DNA of 15,632 nt from GCA-2746795 sp964643965 (GTDB lineage: Bacteria > Chloroflexota > Anaerolineae > Promineifilales > Promineifilaceae), in the NCBI GenBank assembly GCA_964643965.1, contig CAZXVH010000119.1, positions 1 through 15,632 of the forward strand. The letters are read 5' to 3'. Each line of letters begins with the position of its first letter. Within the stretch, counting starts at the first letter, position 1. Made by a program: the position numbers and the translations under genes. The notes under the pieces are model-generated. The model saw only the letters and a list, made by a program, of their open reading frames with translations, ran no database searches and had not been told where the DNA came from. Positions 8,290 through 14,234 of this stretch are shown here, piece after piece.

Positions 8290-9096
8290 TCAGATAGGGT
8301 GTTTAACTTGAATCGTAGCCAGGTCGATTTGTTCAGCTGGTTTGTGTTTGTACACCCCCGTCAGCAAATACCAGCGGATGCGTATAGCCTCGAAAATATT
8401 CTTGAGATAATCGAGTTTGGTCACATGCGTCCCTTCGGCGTCATTCCAATCTGCGCCAACCACCTGAATCTCATAGCCTTCACGCCGCGCCAGCGCCAGA
8501 CATTCATCGTCGAAACTCCAGCCGTCCATCCGCGCCACGCTGAACACTTTTTGCGCCGCTTCGGCTGAAAACGCCTTGAAGCCACAGCGAGTATCCCAAA
8601 TGCCCGGTACAACCATGATTTGGATAAATAGATTGCCCATATTGCCCAGAAAACGTTTGTAAAGAGGTTGGGGCACCGCTTGACGGGCGGTAGGCGCATC
8701 CTTGTTATCACGAGAAGCGATGACAACGTGAGCCCCCTGGTTAAACAGTGGTTTCATCTGATCAAAATGAGAAATATCTGTGGAATTGTCGGCGTCCGTA
8801 AAGAGGCGGATTTGACCTGCGGCGGCCAACATGCCCTGGCGCACGGAATATCCCTTGCCTCGATTCTGTTTGCGGTCGATCCAGCGTACCCCCTCTTTAT
8901 TCTGGGCAAAAGCGGCCACGACAGCCGGAGTATTGTCCTGTGGCCCATCTAAGACCACAAGAATTTCCCAAGTGTAGGGCTGTGTCGTCAGGTAAGCATA
9001 AATGGCATCCAGTGTGGCGCCGATGCGTTTCTCTTCCGTGTAAGCGGGGATGATGACGGACAGATAGGGTTGCATCTCTTCTTCTTTTTGGGCCAT
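8290..9096 (-). CDS. GT2 glycosyltransferase, dolichyl-phosphate-glucose/mannose synthase-like
   Basis: This 268-residue GT-A fold enzyme probably transfers a sugar from a nucleotide donor to a polyprenyl phosphate at the membrane face. Evidence: LSVIIPAYTEEKRI (12-25), VLDGPQDNT (48-56), NRGKGYSVRQGML (78-90), the metal-binding DAD at 101-103 (FTDADNSTD), DTRCGFKAF (168-176) and GWSFDDECLALARREGY (192-208). These match the DPG synthase/DPM1 branch of GT2. There is no C-terminal membrane domain, so it is the soluble single-domain form. The exact sugar cannot be inferred. An alternative ATG at 9075 (MQPYLSV) is preceded by the purine-rich AGAAGAAGAG, while the ATG at 9096 has only repeat sequence upstream; the shorter form is plausible. 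rnhB follows after 8 nt. Its upstream region is interrupted by the assembly gap. Confidence 0.88.
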   Translation of the reverse strand: MAQKEEEMQPYLSVIIPAYTEEKRIGATLDAIYAYLTTQPYTWEILVVLDGPQDNTPAVVAAFAQNKEGVRWIDRKQNRGKGYSVRQGMLAAAGQIRLFTDADNSTDISHFDQMKPLFNQGAHVVIASRDNKDAPTARQAVPQPLYKRFLGNMGNLFIQIMVVPGIWDTRCGFKAFSAEAAQKVFSVARMDGWSFDDECLALARREGYEIQVVGADWNDAEGTHVTKLDYLKNIFEAIRIRWYLLTGVYKHKPAEQIDLATIQVKHPI

Positions 9097-9097
9097 G

Positions 9098-9256
9098 ACT
9101 TGTTAGTCTGTTAGTCTTGTAGTCTTGTAGTCTNNNNNNNNNNNNNNNNNNNNNNNNNNNNNNNNNNNNNNNNNNNNNNNNNNNNNNNNNNNNNNNNNNN
9201 NNNNNNNNNNNNNNNNNNNNNNNNNNNNNNNNNTAGTCTTGTAGTCTGCTGGTCTC
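9098..9256. repeat. Octamer tandem array TAGTCTTG, interrupted by the assembly gap
   Basis: Units of eight bases (TTAGTCTG, TTAGTCTT, GTAGTCTT, GTAGTCT) occupy the left flank to 9133, and the same phrase resumes at 9234. The array therefore spans the N gap, and its true length is unknown. It abuts the start codon of the glycosyltransferase at 9096, so that gene's own upstream signals are missing or altered. Confidence 0.9.
9134..9233. other. Assembly gap of 100 N
   Basis: Exactly 100 unknown bases, a conventional scaffold gap of unspecified size. Both flanks are the same TAGTCTTG repeat, so the gap was most likely caused by a collapsed or unresolved array. A gene could in principle be hidden here. 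Confidence 0.97.
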
Positions 9257-9285
9257 TGGTGTGCCGCAGCTGATCTGCTTGATTG

Positions 9286-9327
9286 TTCACTGCTCACTGT
9301 TCACTGTTCACTGTCTACTATTCACTG
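9286..9327. repeat. Heptamer tandem array TTCACTG
   Basis: Six units: TTCACTG, CTCACTG, TTCACTG, TTCACTG, TCTACTA, TTCACTG. The consensus TYCACTR is the same family as the long array at 15485-15632. It sits just downstream of the GT2 gene at 9353-10321. Between the two arrays (9257-9285) nothing else is recognisable. Confidence 0.9.
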
Positions 9328-9352
9328 ATTACCATCTTCAAGATTGGCAATC

Positions 9353-10321
9353 TTACCTGCCATCAAGGGGGGCGTCAACTGGCGTCAGACGGGACGTCAG
9401 GGTTTCGTCGTCTAGTCGGCGAATTGCCTGGATATGCTTGCGTTTGGGCCACATTTTGAAGACGCCGAGCAGTCCGGCTAGCTGTCCCCGCAATCTGGCA
9501 CGAGCCGCTTGCCCGCGCCAGTGGCTGAGGGCTTGTCGTGTTATGTCAAATTGAGCGCGGAGGATAAGTCGCCAGTTTTGCTTGAGCAGGCTGGATGGGT
9601 AGTTTTTCCAGATGAGGTAGAGGAAGTTACGGCCGTCATAGTAGCTGCCGGTGACTGCGCCGCCGGTGGCTTTGAGTTTGTGGTAAATAACGGCCGTTGG
9701 CACATACCATACCTCCCAGCCCGCCAAATTTGCCCGCCAGCCCATGTCTACGTCTTCACAGGAAAAAAAGAAATCATCGTCAAGGAAGCCAATCTCCTCC
9801 AACATCTCCCGCCGGTAGGCCGACGAGCCGCCACAGGCGCTAAAGACCAGTTCCTCGCGGTCAAACTGCCCGGTATCCTTTTGCCACACGCCGCGATTGC
9901 CGGGAATGCCATCGATGCGGTAAAAATCACCGGCGGTGTGGAAGGTGTGGCGTTGGTCGAAGAGCAGCATTTTGCTGGCAAGGCTGCCTGCCTGCGGATG
10001 ACGCTCAAAGGCGGCAACGATTTCCGCCAGCCAGTGGGGGTCGGCTTCGGTGTCGTTGTTAAGCAGGATGATGATCTCACCTTTTGCGACTTGCCAACCA
10101 GCATTGCACGCGCCGGTGAAGCCTTTGTTTTCTGGCAGTTGGATGAGTTGCACTTCCGGGTAGGTGTGGGCGACGTATGCCTGGGAGCCGTCGGTAGAGC
10201 CGTTATCTACCAGCAGCGTTTCAAAATCGGTGAACGTTTGCCGCCGCAGCGAGTGCAGGCAGTCATCCAAATGCTGTTTACCATTCAAATGGGGGATGAT
10301 GATGGAGACGGTGGGCCTCAT
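9353..10321 (-). CDS. GT2 glycosyltransferase, rhamnosyltransferase-like
   Basis: This 322-residue family 2 glycosyltransferase probably adds a sugar to a cell-surface polysaccharide or glycan. Motifs: VSIIIPHLNG (5-14), VDNGSTDGS (38-46), NKGFTGACNAGW (65-76), LLNNDTEAD (86-94, the DxD region), FSACGGSSAYRREML (160-173) and EDVDMGWRANLAGW (189-202). This is the order seen in WbbL/rhamnosyltransferase-type enzymes. The C-terminal 80 residues are basic and partly hydrophobic (NFLYLIWKNYP), fitting membrane association. The frame opens at 10366, but the first 15 codons look non-native; the ATG at 10321 begins the family's typical MRPTVSIIIP. A small inverted repeat AAGATT-GGC-AATCTT (9340-9354) overlaps the stop codon without a T-run. 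It is the first minus-strand gene of the divergent pair. Confidence 0.9.
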   Translation of the reverse strand: MRPTVSIIIPHLNGKQHLDDCLHSLRRQTFTDFETLLVDNGSTDGSQAYVAHTYPEVQLIQLPENKGFTGACNAGWQVAKGEIIILLNNDTEADPHWLAEIVAAFERHPQAGSLASKMLLFDQRHTFHTAGDFYRIDGIPGNRGVWQKDTGQFDREELVFSACGGSSAYRREMLEEIGFLDDDFFFSCEDVDMGWRANLAGWEVWYVPTAVIYHKLKATGGAVTGSYYDGRNFLYLIWKNYPSSLLKQNWRLILRAQFDITRQALSHWRGQAARARLRGQLAGLLGVFKMWPKRKHIQAIRRLDDETLTSRLTPVDAPLDGR

Positions 10322-10411
10322 TTCTTCAAGCTGTCCTTTATTTTGATAAGGACACGATTGTAACATAGATGTCTAACGGGTAGGGGCGCGATGGGGCCTT
10401 ATATTTTTGGT

Positions 10412-10490
10412 AACGATACAGGTAAGTTCCCTGAGCCTGTCGAAGGGAACCGGGCTGCGATAGGCTCAACCCTCGTCTGGCTGTATCGTT
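10412..10490. repeat. 79-bp structured element with terminal inverted repeats AACGATACAG
   Basis: Exact 10-bp inverted ends AACGATACAG (10412-10421) and CTGTATCGTT (10481-10490) enclose two nested hairpin options: GTTCCCT/AGGGAAC (10426-10432 and 10444-10450) and TGAGCCT/AGGCTCA (10432-10438 and 10462-10468). The core CCCTGAGCCTGTCGAAGGG is a string I recall from many bacterial intergenic regions. The end motif also occurs at 7452. It is too small to encode anything; a MITE-like or REP-like dispersed element is likely. Confidence 0.75.
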
Positions 10491-10517
10491 GCTATTTTTG
10501 AATGAGGTAGGTAGTGT

Positions 10518-10523
10518 TATACT
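10518..10523 (+). promoter_or_regulatory. Possible -10 box upstream of the lipid kinase gene
   Basis: TATACT with only a weak -35 candidate (TTTTGA at 10496-10501, 16-bp spacing). If used, the transcript would have a leader of about 170 nt containing the whole heptamer array. Confidence 0.25.
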
Positions 10524-10588
10524 CGCAACGGTTTGACTATGGATAATCGGAAAAATAAGCGCATCAATTCTATCACTCTGACGCCTTA

Positions 10589-10690
10589 AATCGTCAATCG
10601 TAAATCGTAAATCGTAAATCGTAAATCGTAAATCGTTAATCGTAAATCGGAAATCGTCAATCGGAAATCGTCAATCGGAAATCGTCAATC
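10589..10690. repeat. Heptamer tandem array AATCGTM, 14.6 units
   Basis: Fourteen head-to-tail heptamers follow exact 7-bp phase: AATCGTC, five AATCGTA, AATCGTT, AATCGTA, then AATCGGA/AATCGTC alternating three times, then a partial AATC. The right part is a 14-bp higher-order repeat (AATCGGAAATCGTC three times), showing recent expansion by two-unit steps. It shares the AATCGTC unit with the array at 1-55. It ends one base before the AGGAGG ribosome binding site. Confidence 0.95.
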
Positions 10691-10696
10691 AGGAGG
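10691..10696 (+). promoter_or_regulatory. Ribosome binding site AGGAGG directly abutting the repeat array
   Basis: AGGAGG lies four bases before the ATG at 10701 and immediately after the last repeat unit. The spacing is short but the match is perfect, and it fixes the start of the lipid kinase gene. Array length changes would alter the leader right up to this site. Confidence 0.8.
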
Positions 10697-10700
10697 CATC

Positions 10701-12185
10701 ATGTCAAGAAAAGTTCAAGTTATCATCAATCCCGCAGCCGGGCAGCCCGTACCCATTCTCAACACCCTCAACGACGTATTCCATCAGGCTGAAATTGATT
10801 GGGATATCGCCATCACGCAGGAACAGGGCGACGCTGCTCATTTTGCCCAAGAGGCGGTGACGGCCGGCGTCGATGTGGTGGCCGTCTATGGCGGTGATGG
10901 CACGGTGGCGGAGGTCGTGCATGGCCTGCAATCCTCTGGCATACCGCTGGCTATTCTGCCTGGCGGCACAGCCAACCTCATCGCACATGAACTGAGCCTG
11001 CCGTTGGATTTACGGGAAGCCGCCGATCTGCTTACCCGGGAAACGCTGCCGCTCTATGGCATTGACATCGCCCGCGTCAGCGGTGATTTTGGCGTTCATC
11101 TGTTTATGCTGCGCCTGCTTGTCGGCCCCAAAACCGATCTGGGGGAACCGGCAGACCGAAAGCTGGCAGAAAAATATGGGCTGTTGGCGACCTCTGTGGC
11201 TGCTGTGCAGGCGCTCCAGGAATCAGATAAGACGATGTACCAGGTGAGCATAGACGGCCGTTCCACCACCATAGAAGGCTTCACCTGCCTGATAGACAAT
11301 ATCGGCAATATGGGCTTTCGTGACGCCTCCTTTGCCCAGGCCGTCAATTTGCAAGATGGCTTTGTAGACCTCATCGTTATCAAAGATTTGCATTTCCGCG
11401 AGACCTATTCGCTGGCGGCCGGCGTCATGGACCGGACCCCAGAAGCAGATACCTTCCAACATTGGCAGGCTCGCCAGTTGAGCATAGACGCCGAGACGCC
11501 TCAGGCCGTCTACGCCGACGGTCTGTTCGTGGGACACACTCCGGTTACAATCACGCTGCTGCCTGAACGACTGCCGGTGCTTTCACTCCTGGCGCTGGGC
11601 CAGTTGTTGACCCCGGAACCGGAAAAAATCGACGTGAAGCACGGCCGGAAAAAAGACGCCGATTATCGCCTGATTATGATCAAATATCCCAACCGGCAAG
11701 TTGCCGAAACAGCCTTAGAACGGCTCAAGAAGCTGCAAAAAGAAGAAGCCATCAACCTGGCCGATGCTGTCTTGGTAGAGAAAAAAGGGCGTGGTGGCCT
11801 CAAGATTGAACCGGTGAGCAGCAAATCTGCCAAAAAGGGGCTGATGCGCGGCGGTACGGCCGGTCTGCTGGTGGGGGTATTGGTGGCGGCGCCGGCGCTT
11901 TCCGTGGTGTTGGCGGGCGGCGCGGTGGGGGCCTTGTGGGGCAAACTGGGCGGGCGTAAATTGGAAAACCGCCTCAAAGCGGAGTTGGGGGATGTGTTAG
12001 CGCCGGGAGAAACAGCCATCTGCTCGATTGTCGATTATGAGGAGTGGCAGAAAGCTCAAGAACGCAGGGGTGAATGGGGTGGTGAACTGGTAACGGCCGA
12101 ACTGACAGATGAGGAGTTTGCCATGCTGGCTGGTATGGCGCAGCATGAAGAGGTGGCAACGGCCGTTGCCCAGGCAGAGTCGTAG
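10701..12185 (+). CDS. Diacylglycerol-kinase-type lipid kinase fused to a DUF1269-like domain
   Basis: This is a 494-residue two-domain protein. Residues 1-300 are a DAGK catalytic (YegS/LCB5/DgkB) lipid kinase: IINPAAG (8-14), the nucleotide loop GGDGT (64-68), PGGTAN (87-92), DNIGNMG (199-205) and YADGLF (271-276). The last motif is normally DGE; Leu replaces the Glu, which may affect activity or substrate. Residues about 318-448 resemble DUF1269 membrane-associated proteins: YRLIMIKYPNRQVAETALERLKKL, then a Gly/Ala hydrophobic hairpin (383-414) and CSIVDYEEW. An acidic tail follows. Family kinases of about 300 residues normally stand alone, so the fusion is unusual. It probably phosphorylates a membrane lipid, with the C-terminal domain holding it at or sensing the membrane; this is inference. 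The start is fixed by AGGAGG. Confidence 0.85.
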   Translation: MSRKVQVIINPAAGQPVPILNTLNDVFHQAEIDWDIAITQEQGDAAHFAQEAVTAGVDVVAVYGGDGTVAEVVHGLQSSGIPLAILPGGTANLIAHELSLPLDLREAADLLTRETLPLYGIDIARVSGDFGVHLFMLRLLVGPKTDLGEPADRKLAEKYGLLATSVAAVQALQESDKTMYQVSIDGRSTTIEGFTCLIDNIGNMGFRDASFAQAVNLQDGFVDLIVIKDLHFRETYSLAAGVMDRTPEADTFQHWQARQLSIDAETPQAVYADGLFVGHTPVTITLLPERLPVLSLLALGQLLTPEPEKIDVKHGRKKDADYRLIMIKYPNRQVAETALERLKKLQKEEAINLADAVLVEKKGRGGLKIEPVSSKSAKKGLMRGGTAGLLVGVLVAAPALSVVLAGGAVGALWGKLGGRKLENRLKAELGDVLAPGETAICSIVDYEEWQKAQERRGEWGGELVTAELTDEEFAMLAGMAQHEEVATAVAQAES

Positions 12186-12223
12186 ATCCCCCTTGATGTG
12201 AATCCGCACCACGATGAATGAAA

Positions 12224-12282
12224 ACCTGGGAGCGCGGACAGCTTGTCCGCACTGTGTGGACAAACTGTCCGCGCTCCCAGGT
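12224..12282. repeat. 59-bp REP-like hairpin with 25-bp arms
   Basis: The arm ACCTGGGAGCGCGGACAG plus CTTGTCC (12224-12248) and its complement (12258-12282) pair with a single C-A mismatch around the 9-base loop GCACTGTGT. Inside each arm lies a smaller palindrome of the GGACA-n-TGTCC type, so it can also fold as two small hairpins. It fills the gap between the lipid kinase stop and the next gene. No T-run follows (GGTAAGAAGG), so a classical terminator is unlikely. Strings of this GGGAGCGCGGACA kind are, as I recall, repeated in Chloroflexota genomes. Confidence 0.9.
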
Positions 12283-12285
12283 AAG

Positions 12286-12291
12286 AAGGAG
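12286..12291 (+). promoter_or_regulatory. Ribosome binding site AAGGAG choosing the ATG at 12297
   Basis: AAGGAG is five bases before ATG 12297. The in-frame GTG at 12291 overlaps the last base of the site and cannot be the start, so the protein begins MPEQRIE. Confidence 0.8.
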
Positions 12292-12296
12292 TGAGG

Positions 12297-13448
12297 ATGC
12301 CTGAACAACGAATTGAAACCGATGACTCTCCCTATATTCTCATCCCCCACTGCGAAGGACAGGTGGTGGTGAAAAGTTGGCGGCAAACGGCCGTTTCCAT
12401 CCAGGGGGCCGCGTTTGACGTGAACGATGAACAAGATGGCCTCATCCGTATCAGCAGCCAGGCAGACCTCTTTCTGGCTGTGCCCGCACAGAGCAGCCTC
12501 AGCCTGGGTGAAGTGTGGGGCGATGTCACCCTCAAACATCTGCAAGGCGGCATTACCGGCGATGACCTGCAAGGCAATGTACGGCTCAACAATGTAGATG
12601 CGGTGCAAATTGAGCAGGTGGGGCAGAACTTGACGGCCGAAAACTTCAATGGACTGCTTGGCGTGGAGCAGGTGCAGGGCAATCTCTGGTTGCAGCGCGT
12701 CAGCAGCGTCAAAATAGGCGCAGTGCAAGGCAGCGCCGTCATTGAATACGCCAACGGCGTGGTGGAGTTGGGTCAGGTGGGAGGGCGGCTGACGCTCACT
12801 TCTATCAGCGGCGATGTGCTGATCGCCAACGCTCTGGCTGATGTCACCTTGCAGAATTTGGGTGGCGTCACCACGCTGCCCTCGGTGTTGGGGGATATCT
12901 GGCTGGTGGGCGGCTTATGCGCCGGGGAGCAAACCTTCGTCTCGGAGCAAACTATTTATGTTTATTGGCCGCAAGACGCGCCGCTGCATCTTTTTGCCAA
13001 CGCGCCGCAGCTTGACAATATGCTTTCTCTCACGCATGAAATCAAGCGGCAGGAGGGGGATCAACTGATCCTCACCGGCCACATCGAGGAGGGCAAAACG
13101 CAGCTGACGCTCAAAGCAGGGCAGCGCATCGCGCTTCAGCCGCTGACCGCCCCGCCGCGCTTCTCGCCTGACGAGTTTGCCCTGCCGTCCGCCCCTGTTT
13201 CTGCACTGGCGCAAACGGTGCAAACGGCCGTTCACGCGGCGCTGGCTGAGTCGGCAATGGGTGAGGAGATAGAGGAGAGGGTGGTAACGGCCGTTGTCAT
13301 TGCCCTGTCTGACTGGGAACCAGAAAGCAAGCTGCCTGCGCCGTTCCAAACCGAAAGCCAGACCCACATTTTACAGCTCGTCCACGATGGTCAAATTTCC
13401 GTAGAACAGGCCGCCCTGCTCCTGCAAGCCTTGTCCCAAAGCGATTAA
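12297..13448 (+). CDS. DUF4097-like beta-repeat protein with C-terminal SHOCT-like segment
   Basis: This 383-residue protein has no signal peptide or membrane helix. Residues about 14-280 form many short beta strands with a loose period of about 20 residues (GDVTLKHLQGGI, GNVRLNNVDAV, GNLWLQRVSSV, GRLTLTSISGD, ADVTLQNLGGV), as in right-handed beta-helix, bactofilin or DUF4097 proteins. Residues 295-350 are a variable linker. The end, SQTHILQLVHDGQISVEQAALLLQAL (about 355-379), resembles the short SHOCT-like/YvlB helix pair (I..L..dGkIs.eEA..LL.aL) usually found with DUF4097 domains. The function is unknown; a self-assembling scaffold or envelope-stress role is possible. Two palindromes near the end encode QTAVH and VTAVV. 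trpF follows after only 4 nt, so they are co-transcribed. Confidence 0.7.
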   Translation: MPEQRIETDDSPYILIPHCEGQVVVKSWRQTAVSIQGAAFDVNDEQDGLIRISSQADLFLAVPAQSSLSLGEVWGDVTLKHLQGGITGDDLQGNVRLNNVDAVQIEQVGQNLTAENFNGLLGVEQVQGNLWLQRVSSVKIGAVQGSAVIEYANGVVELGQVGGRLTLTSISGDVLIANALADVTLQNLGGVTTLPSVLGDIWLVGGLCAGEQTFVSEQTIYVYWPQDAPLHLFANAPQLDNMLSLTHEIKRQEGDQLILTGHIEEGKTQLTLKAGQRIALQPLTAPPRFSPDEFALPSAPVSALAQTVQTAVHAALAESAMGEEIEERVVTAVVIALSDWEPESKLPAPFQTESQTHILQLVHDGQISVEQAALLLQALSQSD

Positions 13449-13452
13449 CCTC

Positions 13453-14154
13453 ATGAAAGTAAAAATTTGCGGTATCACCAACCTGGAAGACGCCCTGGTA
13501 GCTGTGGCGGCCGGCGCAGATTATCTTGGCTTCATCTTCTACCCGCCCAGCAAACGAGCCATCACGCCAGACGCCGCCCGCCAGATCGTGGCTCATCTGC
13601 GCCGCCAGGCAGCCTGCCCCCTGCTCGTAGGCGTCTTTGTCAACGAAACCGGGCCGCACATGGCCCAGATTCTCGAGGAGTGCCGCCTGGATTTTGCCCA
13701 ACTCAGCGGCGAAGAAGTGCCCTCGCTCATCGGCGACCCGGCCTCTCCTATTTTTGGACGCGCCTATAAAGCGCTGCGGCCGGCCAGCCTCACCGAAGCC
13801 GAAGTCGAAGCCGAATGGTTTTTAGCGCCAGAAGATGAGGTCGCCTGGCGCCGGCAAAAAGCAGAAGGCAGCGCTCAAGACGAGCAGAGAAAGCGGCCCA
13901 GTTTATTGGTCGATACCTTTCATCCCACCCTGCGCGGCGGCACCGGCGAAACGGGCGACTGGGCCATCAGTGCGGCCCTGGCTCAATTCATGCCCGGCCT
14001 GATGCTGGCCGGCGGCCTGACGCCTGACAATGTGGCCGAGGCGGTGCGCCAGGTGCGTCCCTTTGCCGTAGACACCGCCAGCGGCGTCGAAGTGGCCCCC
14101 GGCAAAAAAGAGTACGCCCTGGTCCGCGCCTTCATCCAAAACGCCAAAAGCTGA
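13453..14154 (+). CDS. trpF: Phosphoribosylanthranilate isomerase
   Basis: This 233-residue TIM-barrel enzyme of tryptophan synthesis converts phosphoribosylanthranilate to CdRP. Evidence: MKVKICGITNLEDA with catalytic Cys6, ADYLGFIFYPPSKRAI (22-37), VGVFVN (59-64), FAQLSGEE (81-88, the QLHG position with Ser for His), LLVDTFHP with the general acid Asp154, RGGTGETGDW (161-170), LAGGLTPDNV (185-194) and DTASGVE (207-213). It is about 25 residues longer than usual, from a charged stretch (about 124-149, rich in Glu, Arg, Lys and Gln) between barrel elements. The ATG follows the upstream stop by 4 nt with no clear Shine-Dalgarno, implying translational coupling. trpB is next, as in many trp operons. 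Confidence 0.95.
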   Translation: MKVKICGITNLEDALVAVAAGADYLGFIFYPPSKRAITPDAARQIVAHLRRQAACPLLVGVFVNETGPHMAQILEECRLDFAQLSGEEVPSLIGDPASPIFGRAYKALRPASLTEAEVEAEWFLAPEDEVAWRRQKAEGSAQDEQRKRPSLLVDTFHPTLRGGTGETGDWAISAALAQFMPGLMLAGGLTPDNVAEAVRQVRPFAVDTASGVEVAPGKKEYALVRAFIQNAKS

Positions 14155-14160
14155 TACAAT
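14152..14160 (+). promoter_or_regulatory. Possible extended -10 promoter for trpB
   Basis: TGATACAAT overlaps the trpF stop codon and matches the extended -10 pattern TGnTATAAT with one change. No good -35 is seen, as is allowed for extended -10 promoters. It could give trpB independent expression with a leader of about 70 nt containing the hairpin at 14177-14209. Confidence 0.35.
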
Positions 14161-14176
14161 GCCGCCTGTTGCCCTC

Positions 14177-14209
14177 AGAAGTTCAGCTTCCTCAAGAAGT
14201 TGAATTTCT
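14177..14209. repeat. Hairpin in the trpB leader, AGAAGTTCA type
   Basis: AGAAGTTCAGCTTC (14177-14190), loop CTCAA, GAAGTTGAATTTCT (14196-14209). All 14 pairs form in RNA, two of them as G-U. It resembles the element at 5818-5851 in an unrelated operon, so a dispersed palindrome is more likely than a trp-specific attenuator. There is no Trp-codon leader peptide and no T-run. Confidence 0.7.
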
Positions 14210-14221
14210 CATATCAGCTAC

Positions 14222-14227
14222 GAAGGA
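14222..14227 (+). promoter_or_regulatory. Ribosome binding site GAAGGA choosing the trpB start at 14235
   Basis: GAAGGA lies seven bases before ATG 14235. The in-frame TTG at 14169 has no such site, and the codons between run through the hairpin. Confidence 0.8.
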
Positions 14228-14234
14228 AAACCTG

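Larger units (their letters stand above)
10322..10700. other. Divergent intergenic region, 379 bp
   Basis: No gene fits here. From left to right it holds a possible minus-strand -10 box TACAAT (10357-10362) for the glycosyltransferase, a nested-hairpin element (10412-10490), a possible plus-strand -10 box TATACT (10518-10523), and a heptamer array (10589-10690) touching the ribosome binding site of the lipid kinase gene. It must carry promoters for both directions, but neither is strong by eye. Confidence 0.7.

Noticed and set aside
9103..9297. Minus-strand open frame spanning the N gap
   Set aside because: More than half of it is unknown bases, and the rest is translated TAGTCTTG repeat; no protein signal.
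9509..10363. 284-codon plus-strand frame opposite the GT2 gene
   Set aside because: Antisense to a clear glycosyltransferase; arises from the codon bias of the real gene.
10589..10690. CRISPR array
   Set aside because: Contiguous 7-bp units without spacers, and no cas genes nearby; it is a simple tandem array.
11997..12728. 243-codon minus-strand frame across the kinase end and next gene
   Set aside because: Crosses the REP-like hairpin and overlaps two supported genes; no recognisable domain.
14177..14209. trp attenuator
   Set aside because: No leader peptide with Trp codons, no alternative pairing and no T-run; a similar hairpin occurs at 5818 outside any trp context.
14169..14234. TTG start giving a 22-residue extension of TrpB
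   Set aside because: The segment runs through a hairpin and lacks a ribosome site; the ATG at 14235 has GAAGGA and the family-typical start.
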